Assembly (NCBI RefSeq): GCF_900106925.1 | Contig: NZ_FNNZ01000018.1 | Coordinates: 47,521 to 111,520, forward strand | Direction of reading: 5' to 3' | Length of the DNA stretch: 64,000 nt | Source: Thiocapsa roseopersicina | GTDB lineage: Bacteria > Pseudomonadota > Gammaproteobacteria > Chromatiales > Chromatiaceae | Part shown: positions 33,219 through 42,561 of the stretch, in pieces | Numbering within the stretch: position 1 is the first letter of the stretch | How the letters are laid out: every line of letters begins with the position of its first letter | Notes under the pieces: model-generated | Databases searched by the model: none | The model's input: only the letters and a program-made list of their open reading frames with translations | What the model was told of the DNA's origin: nothing | Program-made: the position numbers and the translations under genes

Positions 33219-35307
33219 GTTTCCCCGGCGAATTCGCCGGGGCCTCATTGAAGCGCGAAAAGCGAAGCGGACGAGGTCGCGAAGCGCGAAGCGTTTCCCC
33301 GGCGAATTCGCCGGGGCCTCATTGAAGCCCTCGGGCTTTCGTCTCTGTCGATGGACCAGTTCAACGTTTCCCCGGCGAATTCGCCGGGGCCTCATTGAAG
33401 CAACGGAGGTTATTACTATCAGTACATGAAGTAGCTCGTGTTTCCCCGGCGAATTCGCCGGGGCCTCATTGAAGCTACACCAAGGCCGACGCGCCCTATA
33501 TCGGACTCGACTGGTTTCCCCGGCGAATTCGCCGGGGCCTCATTGAAGCTATATGATTAGGATACCGGTTAGATACAAAGGAAAAGTTTCCCCGGCGAAT
33601 TCGCCGGGGCCTCATTGAAGCTTCGTAAGGTGGTTCGTCGTTAGAAGATTTTTTGCGAGTTTCCCCGGCGAATTCGCCGGGGCCTCATTGAAGCATTGCC
33701 GCGTCGTTTGCCTGCAGGGTGGGCTACGGCAGTTTCCCCGGCGAATTCGCCGGGGCCTCATTGAAGCTTTTGTAATTTCTATATTGCAGCATGTTGTCGA
33801 TAATCGTTTCCCCGGCGAATTCGCCGGGGCCTCATTGAAGCGCCCATCGCCGAGGCAGTGTTGCCGTAGCTGCGCAGCGCGTTTCCCCGGCGAATTCGCC
33901 GGGGCCTCATTGAAGCGACGTAAATCATCACATGTACTCCACAAGCGTCCAGCGTTTCCCCGGCGAATTCGCCGGGGCCTCATTGAAGCGCAAGGGGAGC
34001 CGGCATCTCCTTCGAAGCGCCATCCTTTGGTTTCCCCGGCGAATTCGCCGGGGCCTCATTGAAGCACCACCTGGACCGAGAGACTGGCCGATGCCTACGC
34101 AGTTTCCCCGGCGAATTCGCCGGGGCCTCATTGAAGCTGCAGGTAGTGCGACTCCTTCTTTACCTTCTGAAGCTGTTTCCCCGGCGAATTCGCCGGGGCC
34201 TCATTGAAGCGTCGAGATTGAAGGTCAGGCGCACGCTCGCGCCTCAGCGGTTTCCCCGGCGAATTCGCCGGGGCCTCATTGAAGCGCCGTGTAGAGCACC
34301 GTGTTGCGCCCGCCGCTGGCCGCGTTTCCCCGGCGAATTCGCCGGGGCCTCATTGAAGCTATGATCCCGGCAGCTGCTGCCGCCGACACTCCGCCGCGTT
34401 TCCCCGGCGAATTCGCCGGGGCCTCATTGAAGCTGCGCTTCCACGCGGAGCTTCCAGAAGGCGCGTTGATGTTTCCCCGGCGAATTCGCCGGGGCCTCAT
34501 TGAAGCAAGTTAATGAATTAAATTCAAACATTCGTATTAAAGTTTCCCCGGCGAATTCGCCGGGGCCTCATTGAAGCCTCGGGGTGCTCGACCCATTCGC
34601 ATCCATCGCCTGCGTTTCCCCGGCGAATTCGCCGGGGCCTCATTGAAGCTGGAACAGGTCCGGGGCGCCGGTGACGGCGTCGAGCAGGTTTCCCCGGCGA
34701 ATTCGCCGGGGCCTCATTGAAGCTTGCCGGGCTTGCGGTAGTAGGTGCTGTTGTAGAAGGGTTTCCCCGGCGAATTCGCCGGGGCCTCATTGAAGCGGTC
34801 GGGAGGTTGATCTTGGCGCGGAAGAAGGCGAGCGTTTCCCCGGCGAATTCGCCGGGGCCTCATTGAAGCGATTCGTCGACCGGCCCCTATACGATTCGAG
34901 CGACCGGTTTCCCCGGCGAATTCGCCGGGGCCTCATTGAAGCACTTGGGTTTTATATGAAAAGTTTAGTGCCGCATTTGTTTCCCCGGCGAATTCGCCGG
35001 GGCCTCATTGAAGCAGGGTCTACCTTCTTCTTCTTGATTATCAAAACATTGGTTTCCCCGGCGAATTCGCCGGGGCCTCATTGAAGCACTGCCTTGCGCC
35101 CGACCAGGCGCGCCGACCACTGGGATTTCCCCGGCGAATTCGCCGGGGCCTCATTGAAGCGTCGCCGAGCTTGCCGAGCAGGTGCATCACGCCGTCAGAT
35201 TTCCCCGGTCAATTCGCCGGGGCCTCATTGAAGATCCGCGATCCGGATCGATCGTGGACTGCGCCCGACTATTTTGCCCCGCGAATTCGCCGGCGCCTCA
35301 TCGAAGC
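33219..35307 (+). CRISPR. CRISPR array, 29 repeats of 36 bp, type I-G
   Basis: I count 29 repeat positions (first 33219-33254, last 35272-35307) separated by 28 spacers of about 36-39 bp. The repeat starts GTTTCCCC, has the perfect palindrome CCCCGGCGAATTCGCCGGGG as its core and ends GCCTCATTGAAGC. Repeats 1-26 look identical. Repeat 27 (35125) has A for the first G. Repeat 28 (35199) has further changes in the palindrome and last base. Repeat 29 is strongly degenerate. This polarity puts the leader next to cas2. The spacers appear mutually unique; spacer 1 is low-complexity (GCGAAAAGCGAAGC...). Confidence 0.97.
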
Positions 35308-35338
35308 CGAGACGCCAGCGGGCACCCTGTGCAACGCC

Positions 35339-35545
35339 TCAAGCCTCGCCAAAGCGTTTGAAGGGACGGCCGGTGTCGACCAGCAAGTGAGTGAGCATCC
35401 CGCCAACGACGGCCGCAAGCCCCAGTCCGAGCATGCCGAGGAAGATCCCCGCCAACCAGGGCCGCATCGCCCTGCCCAGCGCCACGGCGATGACGATTGC
35501 GAGCAGGACCAACGCCTGCGTCAGGATGTTAATAAACGTGCGCAT
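35339..35545 (-). CDS. Small two-helix membrane protein
   Basis: The 68-residue product has two hydrophobic segments (LTQALVLLAIVIAVAL and WLAGIFLGMLGLGLAAVVGG) with a short basic loop between them, so it is a likely inner-membrane hairpin protein. No family is recognised. It ends 32 bp from the trailing end of the CRISPR array and is read toward it. The gap 35546-35735 beyond its start shows nothing. Confidence 0.5.
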   Translation of the reverse strand: MRTFINILTQALVLLAIVIAVALGRAMRPWLAGIFLGMLGLGLAAVVGGMLTHLLVDTGRPFKRFGEA

Positions 35546-35735
35546 GGGACGAGCGTAGCGGAAAGGCCACGCTCGGCGCGCAGCTCATAGCCGCCGCGGG
35601 CTTACTCTTCGCGGTCCTGATCGCCGCCGCGTCGGTTGTGGACACCGGAATGCCTGACCGGGGGCCGGCACGGCGTACCCGAGACATGCGGACGCGACGC
35701 CATAGCCCAAATAAGCCGGGGTAAACCCCACGCGC

Positions 35736-37856
35736 TCAGGGCTCCAGCGCAGCCTCGAAGGGCACGAAATCGAACGCTCGTATGGCGAGTTCGACCGCTG
35801 TCGGTTGCTCGTCGCTGCGGAAGGTCAGCGTGACCTCCGAGATCCCCTGCAGGGCGGGCGTTGCCGGGAGGACGATCTCGATCGTCCCGGCTTCGGTCTT
35901 CGGGAGGCGTGCAAAGATCTCGATGGGGATCGCAGGCGGCGGAAGGGCGTCGTCGGTCGCGCGCTTGAACGCGAGGACGGCATCCTCGATCTCGGTCTCG
36001 GAGCCGAACCGGAGCGACAGCCGGCCGTTCGACAGGCTCGCCGCGCGGCCGGCCGGCAGAACGAACGCGAGCCCTCCGCTGCCGGTGATGTTCGACGCGA
36101 AACCTGCAGCCCCCGCGCTGCGGGAGAATGCAATCGGATCCTCGTGCGCGGTCCACGGGTTGATGCGAGTCTCGGCGGACAGGAAGTCGATCCGCTGTCC
36201 CGGCGCATACAGGGCTTCGAGCTGGCCGGACAGGTTCCTCGCGTCGAGATAGCGACGCATGTTCGCGTGGGCGGTATTGATTCCCCCGAGGATCAGCGAC
36301 AGGGTGTGGGCGGTCGTCTGGTAGGGGATCACCTCGTCGGTGGCCGTATTCCAACCTTCCCAGGGACCGTGATCGGTGAAGAGGCTCGAGATGCGCGCCC
36401 ACTCGGTCCGCAGAAACCCGTCCACCTCCTCGGGTGCGATCCCGTAGGCAACGCCGAGGCTATAGAGCGACGGGGCCTGCGTGTCGAGGGGATCATCGGT
36501 CACCGCGATGTCGCCGATCCCGATCAGGCCGGTGTATTCGGTTCCTTTGCCGCTGTAGGCCTCCGAGAGGAGTCCGGGTAGACCATGTCGGGTCGAGAAA
36601 TCGAGCTCGATGTCGACGAGTGTTTTCAGAGCGATCCGCCAAGCCGGGTTGCGGGACTCCTGCATGAACAGCGACAGGCCGAGCAGCTGGAAGGCCGAGC
36701 CATCCCAAGCGGCCAGGGCGTAGGTGTCGCTGCCGTCGGCCTGCCGGTAGGGCTTGATCTTGAATCCGGCGTTGCGGATCGCCGCGAGCGGCAGTCCGTA
36801 GCGCAGCACGGTGAACATCAGAGGTCCACGGAACTCGTTGATGAAATAGTTCATCTGCCCGGTCACCCAGTTTCCGCGACCGTCGTCCCAGCCGACGAAC
36901 CGATCCGCCGTCGCGTCCCAGCCGAACACGAAGGTGCCGGTCTGTGGATCGAACAGATGGGCGTAGCCCTCGCGTTGGGCCTCGATGACGCGCTCCATCG
37001 CGTCGCGGAGGGCGACGGCCTGCGGGACGTCGCGGATCTCGGGCCGCAGGAGTGCGCCGATCGCTCTCGCCAAGGCGGCCGTGAGGTTGGCGTTGTCGCC
37101 GAAGATGACGGTGACCACGCGCTGATCGAGCAGCCCCATGATGGCGGCTTGCCGAGTCGGATCGGCATAGGGCGCAAGCGCTCCGTCGAAATGGAGCGCC
37201 CCATAGCCTTCGCGACGGCGAATCTTGCCTCTTCGGCCGGCGTCTTCCTCCTGGAGCCACCCCTTCTCCGAGAGTGCCGACCAAATCGCCTGTCCGTCGC
37301 GCTCGCCGAAGGTGTCGATGAAGCGGCGTCGCTCGATGGATTCCAGCAGCGGGCCCCGGCGCTCCCCGCCGTCGAACCCCATGAAATTCGAAAGCAATCC
37401 CTTCGCTGCAAGGTTCGGATCGAGCTGATCGGAGCGAAGTGTCGCCACCGCGAGCGCGAGCCCGTCCAAGGCGGCCTCTCGGGAGAGATATGGATTGTCC
37501 GCGTGGCCTGCGGCGATGTTGGCCAGCAGCTCGATCCAGGCGCCGATCGCCGTGAGCTGCGTGAATTCGCGCAGAAAAAGCCCGTTGGCCGGCTCCTGAT
37601 TCCAGCCCTCGACCGGATACCCGGACAGCGGGTCGATTGTCCGGTGCCCCGGATCGACGTAGCTGAAGGCGTTGTTCAGCAGACGCTGCATGTGGCGATG
37701 GTGTTGAGGGACTTCGGGATAATCAAAGGTGCTGCGCTCGCCGCGATGCACGTCGTCGGGACCGACGGGCGAAGATGCCGCGGGGACGGCCGATACGGAA
37801 AGGATCAGCGCACCGAGGAGGGAATACAGACCGTTACTCTTGTCGACGATAGACAT
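35736..37856 (-). CDS. Secreted DUF3131/glucoamylase-like protein
   Basis: The 706-residue protein has a signal peptide (LYSLLGALILSVSAVPAASS) followed by a large DUF3131-type region, an (alpha/alpha)6-barrel related to glucoamylases (FLREFTQLTAIGAWIELLAN; GQMNYFINEFRGPLMFTVLRYG; YSLGVAYGIAPEEVDGFLRTEW). The C-terminus (about 590-706) looks like a beta-sandwich. DUF3131 proteins often occur with polysaccharide or cyclic glucan genes; no such partner lies here except the two glycoside hydrolases 8 kb away. The substrate is unknown. The start at 37856 is chosen because it opens the signal peptide. Confidence 0.75.
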   Translation of the reverse strand: MSIVDKSNGLYSLLGALILSVSAVPAASSPVGPDDVHRGERSTFDYPEVPQHHRHMQRLLNNAFSYVDPGHRTIDPLSGYPVEGWNQEPANGLFLREFTQLTAIGAWIELLANIAAGHADNPYLSREAALDGLALAVATLRSDQLDPNLAAKGLLSNFMGFDGGERRGPLLESIERRRFIDTFGERDGQAIWSALSEKGWLQEEDAGRRGKIRRREGYGALHFDGALAPYADPTRQAAIMGLLDQRVVTVIFGDNANLTAALARAIGALLRPEIRDVPQAVALRDAMERVIEAQREGYAHLFDPQTGTFVFGWDATADRFVGWDDGRGNWVTGQMNYFINEFRGPLMFTVLRYGLPLAAIRNAGFKIKPYRQADGSDTYALAAWDGSAFQLLGLSLFMQESRNPAWRIALKTLVDIELDFSTRHGLPGLLSEAYSGKGTEYTGLIGIGDIAVTDDPLDTQAPSLYSLGVAYGIAPEEVDGFLRTEWARISSLFTDHGPWEGWNTATDEVIPYQTTAHTLSLILGGINTAHANMRRYLDARNLSGQLEALYAPGQRIDFLSAETRINPWTAHEDPIAFSRSAGAAGFASNITGSGGLAFVLPAGRAASLSNGRLSLRFGSETEIEDAVLAFKRATDDALPPPAIPIEIFARLPKTEAGTIEIVLPATPALQGISEVTLTFRSDEQPTAVELAIRAFDFVPFEAALEP

Positions 37857-38024
37857 CGGAGCTTCAATTCTCACGGTAGGGTCCCGAGGCGTCGGGATAA
37901 CGTTCGTCGCGTCGGGACACAGCAACTGGGGCCGGCGCAGCGTCGCGAGCACCCTGTCGAAGCGCGGTCCGCGAGGCGGACATCGCGTGTAGAATGCGCC
38001 GAGAAAATCGATGGAGACAACACC

Positions 38025-38585
38025 ATGCCGGTCTACGAGTTCTACTGCCCCGACTGCCATGCCATCTTCAACTTCTTCTCGCGTCGGGTCGATACCGAGA
38101 CGCGTCCCGCGTGTCCGCGCTGCGGGCGGCCTGAGCTGGGTCGGCAGGCGAGCCTGTTCGCGATCAGCCGCGGGCGCGCGGAGGGCGGCGAGGACTCGGG
38201 GGAGGATGATCTGCCTGCGGGTCTGAACGAGGAGAAGTTGATGAACGCCTTCGCCTCGATGGCCGGCGAGCTGGAGGGTCTCGATCAGGACGACCCGAAG
38301 CAGGCGGCGCAGACGATGCGCAAGCTGTTCGAGGAGACCGGCTTGAAGCTCGGCGACGGGATGGCGGAGGCGATCCGTCGCATGGAGGCGGGCGAGGATC
38401 CGGATCAGATCGACGCGGAGCTCGGCGACGTGCTCGACTCCGAGGATCCCTTCGGCGCCGGCGGGGCCGCGCGGACCTCGGAGGCCCTCAAGCAGCTGAG
38501 GCGCGATCTGTTGCCGGCCGCACGCGACGACACCTGGTATCCCTTGCAGGGACCGAGCGAGCCGCGGGACGGGTCGCCCTCCTGA
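38025..38585 (+). CDS. FmdB-type zinc-ribbon protein
   Basis: The 186-residue product begins MPVYEFYCPDCHAIFNFF and has a four-Cys zinc ribbon (C8, C11, C30, C33), the signature of FmdB/CxxC-CxxC regulatory proteins. Unlike short FmdB proteins it has a long acidic helical extension (about 60-186). Its exact role is unknown; FmdB was proposed as a regulator of formamidase expression. It is divergent from the DUF3131 gene, with a 168-bp gap that should hold both promoters. Confidence 0.8.
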   Translation: MPVYEFYCPDCHAIFNFFSRRVDTETRPACPRCGRPELGRQASLFAISRGRAEGGEDSGEDDLPAGLNEEKLMNAFASMAGELEGLDQDDPKQAAQTMRKLFEETGLKLGDGMAEAIRRMEAGEDPDQIDAELGDVLDSEDPFGAGGAARTSEALKQLRRDLLPAARDDTWYPLQGPSEPRDGSPS

Positions 38586-38670
38586 TCGCCCGGGCGGGCC
38601 CTATGCAGGGGTCCGATGGCCCATGCTACACTCCGAGCGGTACCTGTAACCCGCGAACTTCGGCAAGGAT

Positions 38671-39210
38671 ATGACCAAACAGAAGACCTACCTCGTGATC
38701 TCGGCACTCGGCGAAGACCACCCGGGTATCGTCAACCAGATTTCAAAGACCGTGCTCGAGCACGGTTGCAATATCGAGGACAGCCGGATGACGGTCCTCG
38801 GCGGCGAGTTTGCGGCGATCCTCCTGGTCGAAGGCAAATGGAACACGCTGGCCAAGATCGAGAATGCCCTCCCGGAGCTTGAGCGCCAGCTCGGGATGAC
38901 GATCATCTCCAAGCGCACCGGCGAGCGCGCCACGGGCCGCAATCTGCTCCCGTACGCGGTCGACGTGATCTCGATGGACCATCCCGGGATCGTCAACAAC
39001 CTCGCCGGCTTCTTCGCCGAGCGCAAGATCAACATCGAGGACATGTCGACCTCCACCTACGCCGCCGCCCACACCGGAACCACCATGTTCGCCGTGCACA
39101 TGACGGTCGGGATCCCGTCCGACATGCACATCGCCGGTCTGCGCGAGGAATTCATGGATTATTGCGACGGGCTGAACCTCGACGCGGTGCTCGAGCCGAT
39201 CAAGGGCTGA
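38671..39210 (+). CDS. gcvR: Glycine cleavage repressor GcvR-like, double ACT domain
   Basis: The 179-residue protein has two ACT domains, each with the (D/E)HPGIVN motif: SALGEDHPGIVNQISK (about 11-26) and SMDHPGIVNNLAGFF (about 101-115). GcvR binds glycine and blocks the activator GcvA in enteric bacteria. In purple bacteria the target is less certain. An inverted repeat GCCGGAGG/CCTCCGGC at about 39235-39261 follows the gene and may act in termination, although no T-run follows. Confidence 0.85.
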   Translation: MTKQKTYLVISALGEDHPGIVNQISKTVLEHGCNIEDSRMTVLGGEFAAILLVEGKWNTLAKIENALPELERQLGMTIISKRTGERATGRNLLPYAVDVISMDHPGIVNNLAGFFAERKINIEDMSTSTYAAAHTGTTMFAVHMTVGIPSDMHIAGLREEFMDYCDGLNLDAVLEPIKG

Positions 39211-39312
39211 GTGCACGACCCGCTTTGCGCTTGCGCCGGAGGGTGTGAATTGCCTCCGGCCGCCACCAAGTCCGCGTGACCGCATCATCACTCGAGAGTG
39301 GAGGCACCCAGC

Positions 39313-39786
39313 ATGAACGTCGCCATCGGCGAAACCATCCCGGATATCGAGCTGCCCGCCACGGGCGAGAAGAGCGTCAAGCTCTCGGACTACCGCGGCA
39401 AGAACCTCGTCCTCTATTTCTACCCCAAGGCCAGCACGCCCGGCTGCACGCAGGAAGGCCAGGACTTTCGCGATGCGGCGGATGCCTTCGCGGCGGCCGA
39501 CACGCAGATCCTCGGCGCCTCGCGCGACGGCATCAAGGCCCAAGAGAACTTCAAGGCCAAGCAGTCCTTCCCCTTCGATCTGCTCTCGGACAAGGACGAG
39601 ACGCTCTGCAAGGCATTCGATGTCATCAAGATGAAGAAGATGTACGGCAAAGAGAGCCTCGGGGTCGAGCGCAGTACCTTCCTGATCGATGCCGAGGGCG
39701 TGCTGCGCGAGGAATGGCGCGGGGTCAAGGTGAAGGACCACGTTGCCGCCGTGCTCGCTGCGGCTCAGCGACTCAACGCCGGTTAG
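39313..39786 (+). CDS. bcp: Bcp/PrxQ-type peroxiredoxin
   Basis: The 157-residue thiol peroxidase reduces hydroperoxides. The peroxidatic Cys is C45 in YPKASTPGCTQE. The resolving Cys found five residues later in E. coli-type Bcp is absent (Q50), so it should act as a 1-Cys or atypically resolved enzyme. The start ATG at 39313 has a GTGGAGG Shine-Dalgarno 8 bp upstream; an earlier in-frame GTG at 39298 overlaps it and is unlikely. It follows gcvR, as in many proteobacteria. Confidence 0.92.
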   Translation: MNVAIGETIPDIELPATGEKSVKLSDYRGKNLVLYFYPKASTPGCTQEGQDFRDAADAFAAADTQILGASRDGIKAQENFKAKQSFPFDLLSDKDETLCKAFDVIKMKKMYGKESLGVERSTFLIDAEGVLREEWRGVKVKDHVAAVLAAAQRLNAG

Positions 39787-39984
39787 GTCGAGCCTCGCGG
39801 TGTCTCGGCTGCCTGCGCGGAGGCCGCGGCACCCCGGATCGACAGCGGATCGACGGCGGCGCGCGCGACGCCCGGCGACCCCGACCGACACCGACCAGCC
39901 CTGCCGATAGCCGCAGATCCCCTCCCCCACCCGATCGATCGCCGCTGCCGAGTGCTCCGGTGCGGCGCTCCGGTAGCCGATGAC

Positions 39985-41400
39985 ATGATCAAACGCGAAA
40001 ACGACACGACCTGCCTCTTCGTCCTCGACACCAACGTGCTGATGCACGACCCCACCGCCATCTTTCGGTTTCAGGAGCACGACATCTTCCTGCCGATGAT
40101 CGTGCTCGAAGAGCTCGATCACGGGAAGAAGGGCTTGTCCGAGGTGGCGCGCAACGTCCGCCAGGTCAGTCGGTTTCTCGATCAGCTTATGTCCGGGGCG
40201 GACAAGGACGAGATCGACGCGGGCCTTCTGATCGGCCCCGTCTCGGCCGGCGGCGGCATCGCGCAACCGTCCACCGGACGGCTCTTCTTTCAGACCGAGC
40301 TGCTCGACCTGAAGCTGCCGGCCTCGCTGCCGGGCAGCGGAGCCGACAACAACATCCTGGGCACGGCTCAGGCGCTGAGCAAGCTGCGGACCGATCGCCA
40401 GGTCATAATCGTCTCCAAAGACATCAACCTGCGCATCAAGGCGGCGGTGCTCGGCATCCCGGCGGAGGACTATTCCAACGATCAGGTCCTCGACGACGTC
40501 AACCTGCTCTATACGGGCATGGAGGCGCTCCCGGATGACTTCTGGGAGCACCACGAGAAGTCGCTCGATGCCTGGAAGGAAGAGGGCCGCACGCTCTATC
40601 GGGTCGCCGGGCCTGACATCGCGGACTGGTATCCCGCCGAGTGTCTCTATCTGGGCGAGGACGGCGCCTTCGAAGCGATCGTGCGTGAAAAGCGCACCGA
40701 GACCGAAGCGGTTATCGAGCTTGTCGATGATTACCGCGTCCCACGCCACGGCGTGTGGGGCATCACGGCGCGCAACCGCGAGCAGAACTTCGCGCTCAAC
40801 ATGCTGATGGATCCGGACCTGGATTTCGTCACCCTGCTCGGGGCCGCGGGGACCGGCAAGACGCTCCTGGCACTGGCGGCGGGTCTCGCCCAGGTGCTGG
40901 ATCGCAACCTCTATCGCGAGATCATCATGACCCGGGTGACGGTCCCGGTCGGCGACGACATCGGCTTCCTGCCCGGCACGGAGGAAGAGAAGATGACGCC
41001 CTGGATGGGTGCGCTCATGGACAACCTCGAGGTGCTCACCAAACCCGAGGGCGGCGAATGGGGCCGCGCGGCCACCAATGATCTGATCCGCAACCGGATC
41101 CGCATCTCTTCGCTCAATTTCATGCGCGGCCGTACCTTCCTGAACAAATACATCATCCTGGACGAGGCGCAGAACCTCACCGCCAAGCAGATGAAGACGC
41201 TCATCACCCGCTCCGGACCGGGGACCAAGTTCGTCTGTCTCGGCAACATCAGCCAGATCGATACGCCTTACTTGACCGAGACCACTTCCGGCCTGACCTA
41301 TGTGGTGGATCGGTTTAAGCAGTGGCCGCACAGCGGGCACATCACGCTCTTGCGCGGAGAGCGCTCGCGGTTGGCTGACTTCGCGTCGCAGGAGCTCTAA
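39985..41400 (+). CDS. PIN-PhoH fusion ATPase (PhoH2-type)
   Basis: The 471-residue protein has an N-terminal PIN ribonuclease domain (LFVLDTNVLMHDP, catalytic Asp15) and a C-terminal PhoH NTPase with Walker A LGAAGTGKTLLAL (K292) and Walker B YIILDEAQNL. PhoH2 proteins are RNA helicase-nucleases linked to toxin-antitoxin behaviour in mycobacteria; in proteobacteria this form is often annotated YlaK-like. It stands alone here, 3' of bcp with about 200 bp of non-coding sequence between. Confidence 0.9.
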   Translation: MIKRENDTTCLFVLDTNVLMHDPTAIFRFQEHDIFLPMIVLEELDHGKKGLSEVARNVRQVSRFLDQLMSGADKDEIDAGLLIGPVSAGGGIAQPSTGRLFFQTELLDLKLPASLPGSGADNNILGTAQALSKLRTDRQVIIVSKDINLRIKAAVLGIPAEDYSNDQVLDDVNLLYTGMEALPDDFWEHHEKSLDAWKEEGRTLYRVAGPDIADWYPAECLYLGEDGAFEAIVREKRTETEAVIELVDDYRVPRHGVWGITARNREQNFALNMLMDPDLDFVTLLGAAGTGKTLLALAAGLAQVLDRNLYREIIMTRVTVPVGDDIGFLPGTEEEKMTPWMGALMDNLEVLTKPEGGEWGRAATNDLIRNRIRISSLNFMRGRTFLNKYIILDEAQNLTAKQMKTLITRSGPGTKFVCLGNISQIDTPYLTETTSGLTYVVDRFKQWPHSGHITLLRGERSRLADFASQEL

Positions 41401-41653
41401 AACTCGATCGCGTCTCAGTGGAACCAACGAGGTTGGGTGGCTTGTGGACGCTCTGCGGCATCACGGAAGGACGGCGTCGACGCGATCGAGGTGAATGAGA
41501 AAAAGAAGAAAGGAGGCGCAGGTCTCGGCGGGGTCGGTCGATGAGTCCGCCGTCGAGCTTGCAGGCCTCGCGTGGCGTCGCTGTGCCGCGTCGCCTGTGT
41601 GTCGAGCGCTCCGTGAGACGGGCGCCGATCAACCATCAAACGAGGAATTACCG

Positions 41654-42076
41654 ATGAAGACTGCTTCCCTTCTGGCGTTGCTTGCCCTCCTTGGCGGCGT
41701 GTCGTCCGTCGCGACTGCGGCGGAGAAGATCAACGTCGTCTATCACCTCTCGGAGCCGGATCGCGCCGCGTTCGTGCTGAACAACATGCAGAATCATATC
41801 GACGGGGTCGGCGGACCCGAAAACATCAACATGGTCCTGGTCGTCCATGGTCCGGCGATCAATGCCTTGAACGAGATCGAGGCCACCGAGAAGGTCAGCT
41901 CCGGTATCGCCTCGCTGCAAGAACAGGGTGTCGCCTTCGAGATGTGCGGCAACACGCTCAAAGGGTTCAATCTGGAGCTCGACGAGCTGCTGCCGGGCTT
42001 CGTCGAGGTGAGTCAGGGCGGGGTGACGCGCATCGGTGAGCTGCAATCTCAGGGTTATGTCTACATCCGTCCCTGA
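41654..42076 (+). CDS. Periplasmic DsrE/DsrF-like protein
   Basis: The 140-residue product has a clear Sec signal peptide (KTASLLALLALLGGVSSVATAAE) and a DsrE-like fold with INVVYHLSEPDRAAFVLNNMQNH, VLVVHGPAI and FEMCGNTL, the last carrying the single Cys. DsrE-family proteins relay sulfane sulfur; exported relatives occur in sulfur oxidisers, but the partner is unknown. GAGGAAT precedes the start. The end overlaps the next gene by 20 bp. Confidence 0.8.
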   Translation: MKTASLLALLALLGGVSSVATAAEKINVVYHLSEPDRAAFVLNNMQNHIDGVGGPENINMVLVVHGPAINALNEIEATEKVSSGIASLQEQGVAFEMCGNTLKGFNLELDELLPGFVEVSQGGVTRIGELQSQGYVYIRP

Positions 42077-42485
42077 CGGCGCGGGTCCGGCAGGTGCAGG
42101 GCTCGAGCGCTTCGTTCGCGGGACACTCGGTTGCACCTGCCCGGACGCGGTCTTCGAGCGGATCGAGGTGCGTGAGGGTCCATCGCTACCGGCAGGCGGC
42201 AGAGCTCGGCGGATCACAATCGGCGGGCGACTGCTGATCTACCTGGTCGAAGGGGTGTCGGTCGAGCACGTGAATCGCGACATCCAGGCGTGGACCCTGT
42301 CGGGACGGATCGACCGCGATGGCGCAAATATGAATCGGTTCAGGTTGGTGATCGGCTTGGATGGACTCTCGACTACGGATGCGGGTGAGATCGAACGTGC
42401 CTTTGCCGCCGCGTCCGACGAGGGCGACGATCGGATGCATCTTCACGTCGTCGAGTCCGACTCGATCCGAGCGCTGCATCTTTGA
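42057..42485 (+). CDS. Hypothetical protein coupled to DsrE-like gene
   Basis: A 142-residue soluble protein of unknown family. The N-terminal half has GTLGCTCPDAVFERIEV, with two close cysteines that could bind metal or sulfur. The C-terminal half alternates strands and helices (RITIGGRLLIYLVEG; MHLHVVESDSIRALHL). Its start lies within the DsrE-like gene, so the two are likely co-translated and may work together in sulfur handling; that is inference from coupling only. Confidence 0.6.
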   Translation: MSTSVPDGAGPAGAGLERFVRGTLGCTCPDAVFERIEVREGPSLPAGGRARRITIGGRLLIYLVEGVSVEHVNRDIQAWTLSGRIDRDGANMNRFRLVIGLDGLSTTDAGEIERAFAAASDEGDDRMHLHVVESDSIRALHL

Positions 42486-42561
42486 CCCACGCGGGTTGCC
42501 CGTGATTGAAACATCGGAACGTCGACCGCGATGCTCGGCAACATCGGCTGACCATTGCGCC

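Noticed and set aside
34286..34323. Spacer sharing GAGCACCGTGTTG with the clc gene near 17341
   Set aside because: Only 13 bases match and the rest of the spacer differs, so this is not evidence of self-targeting.
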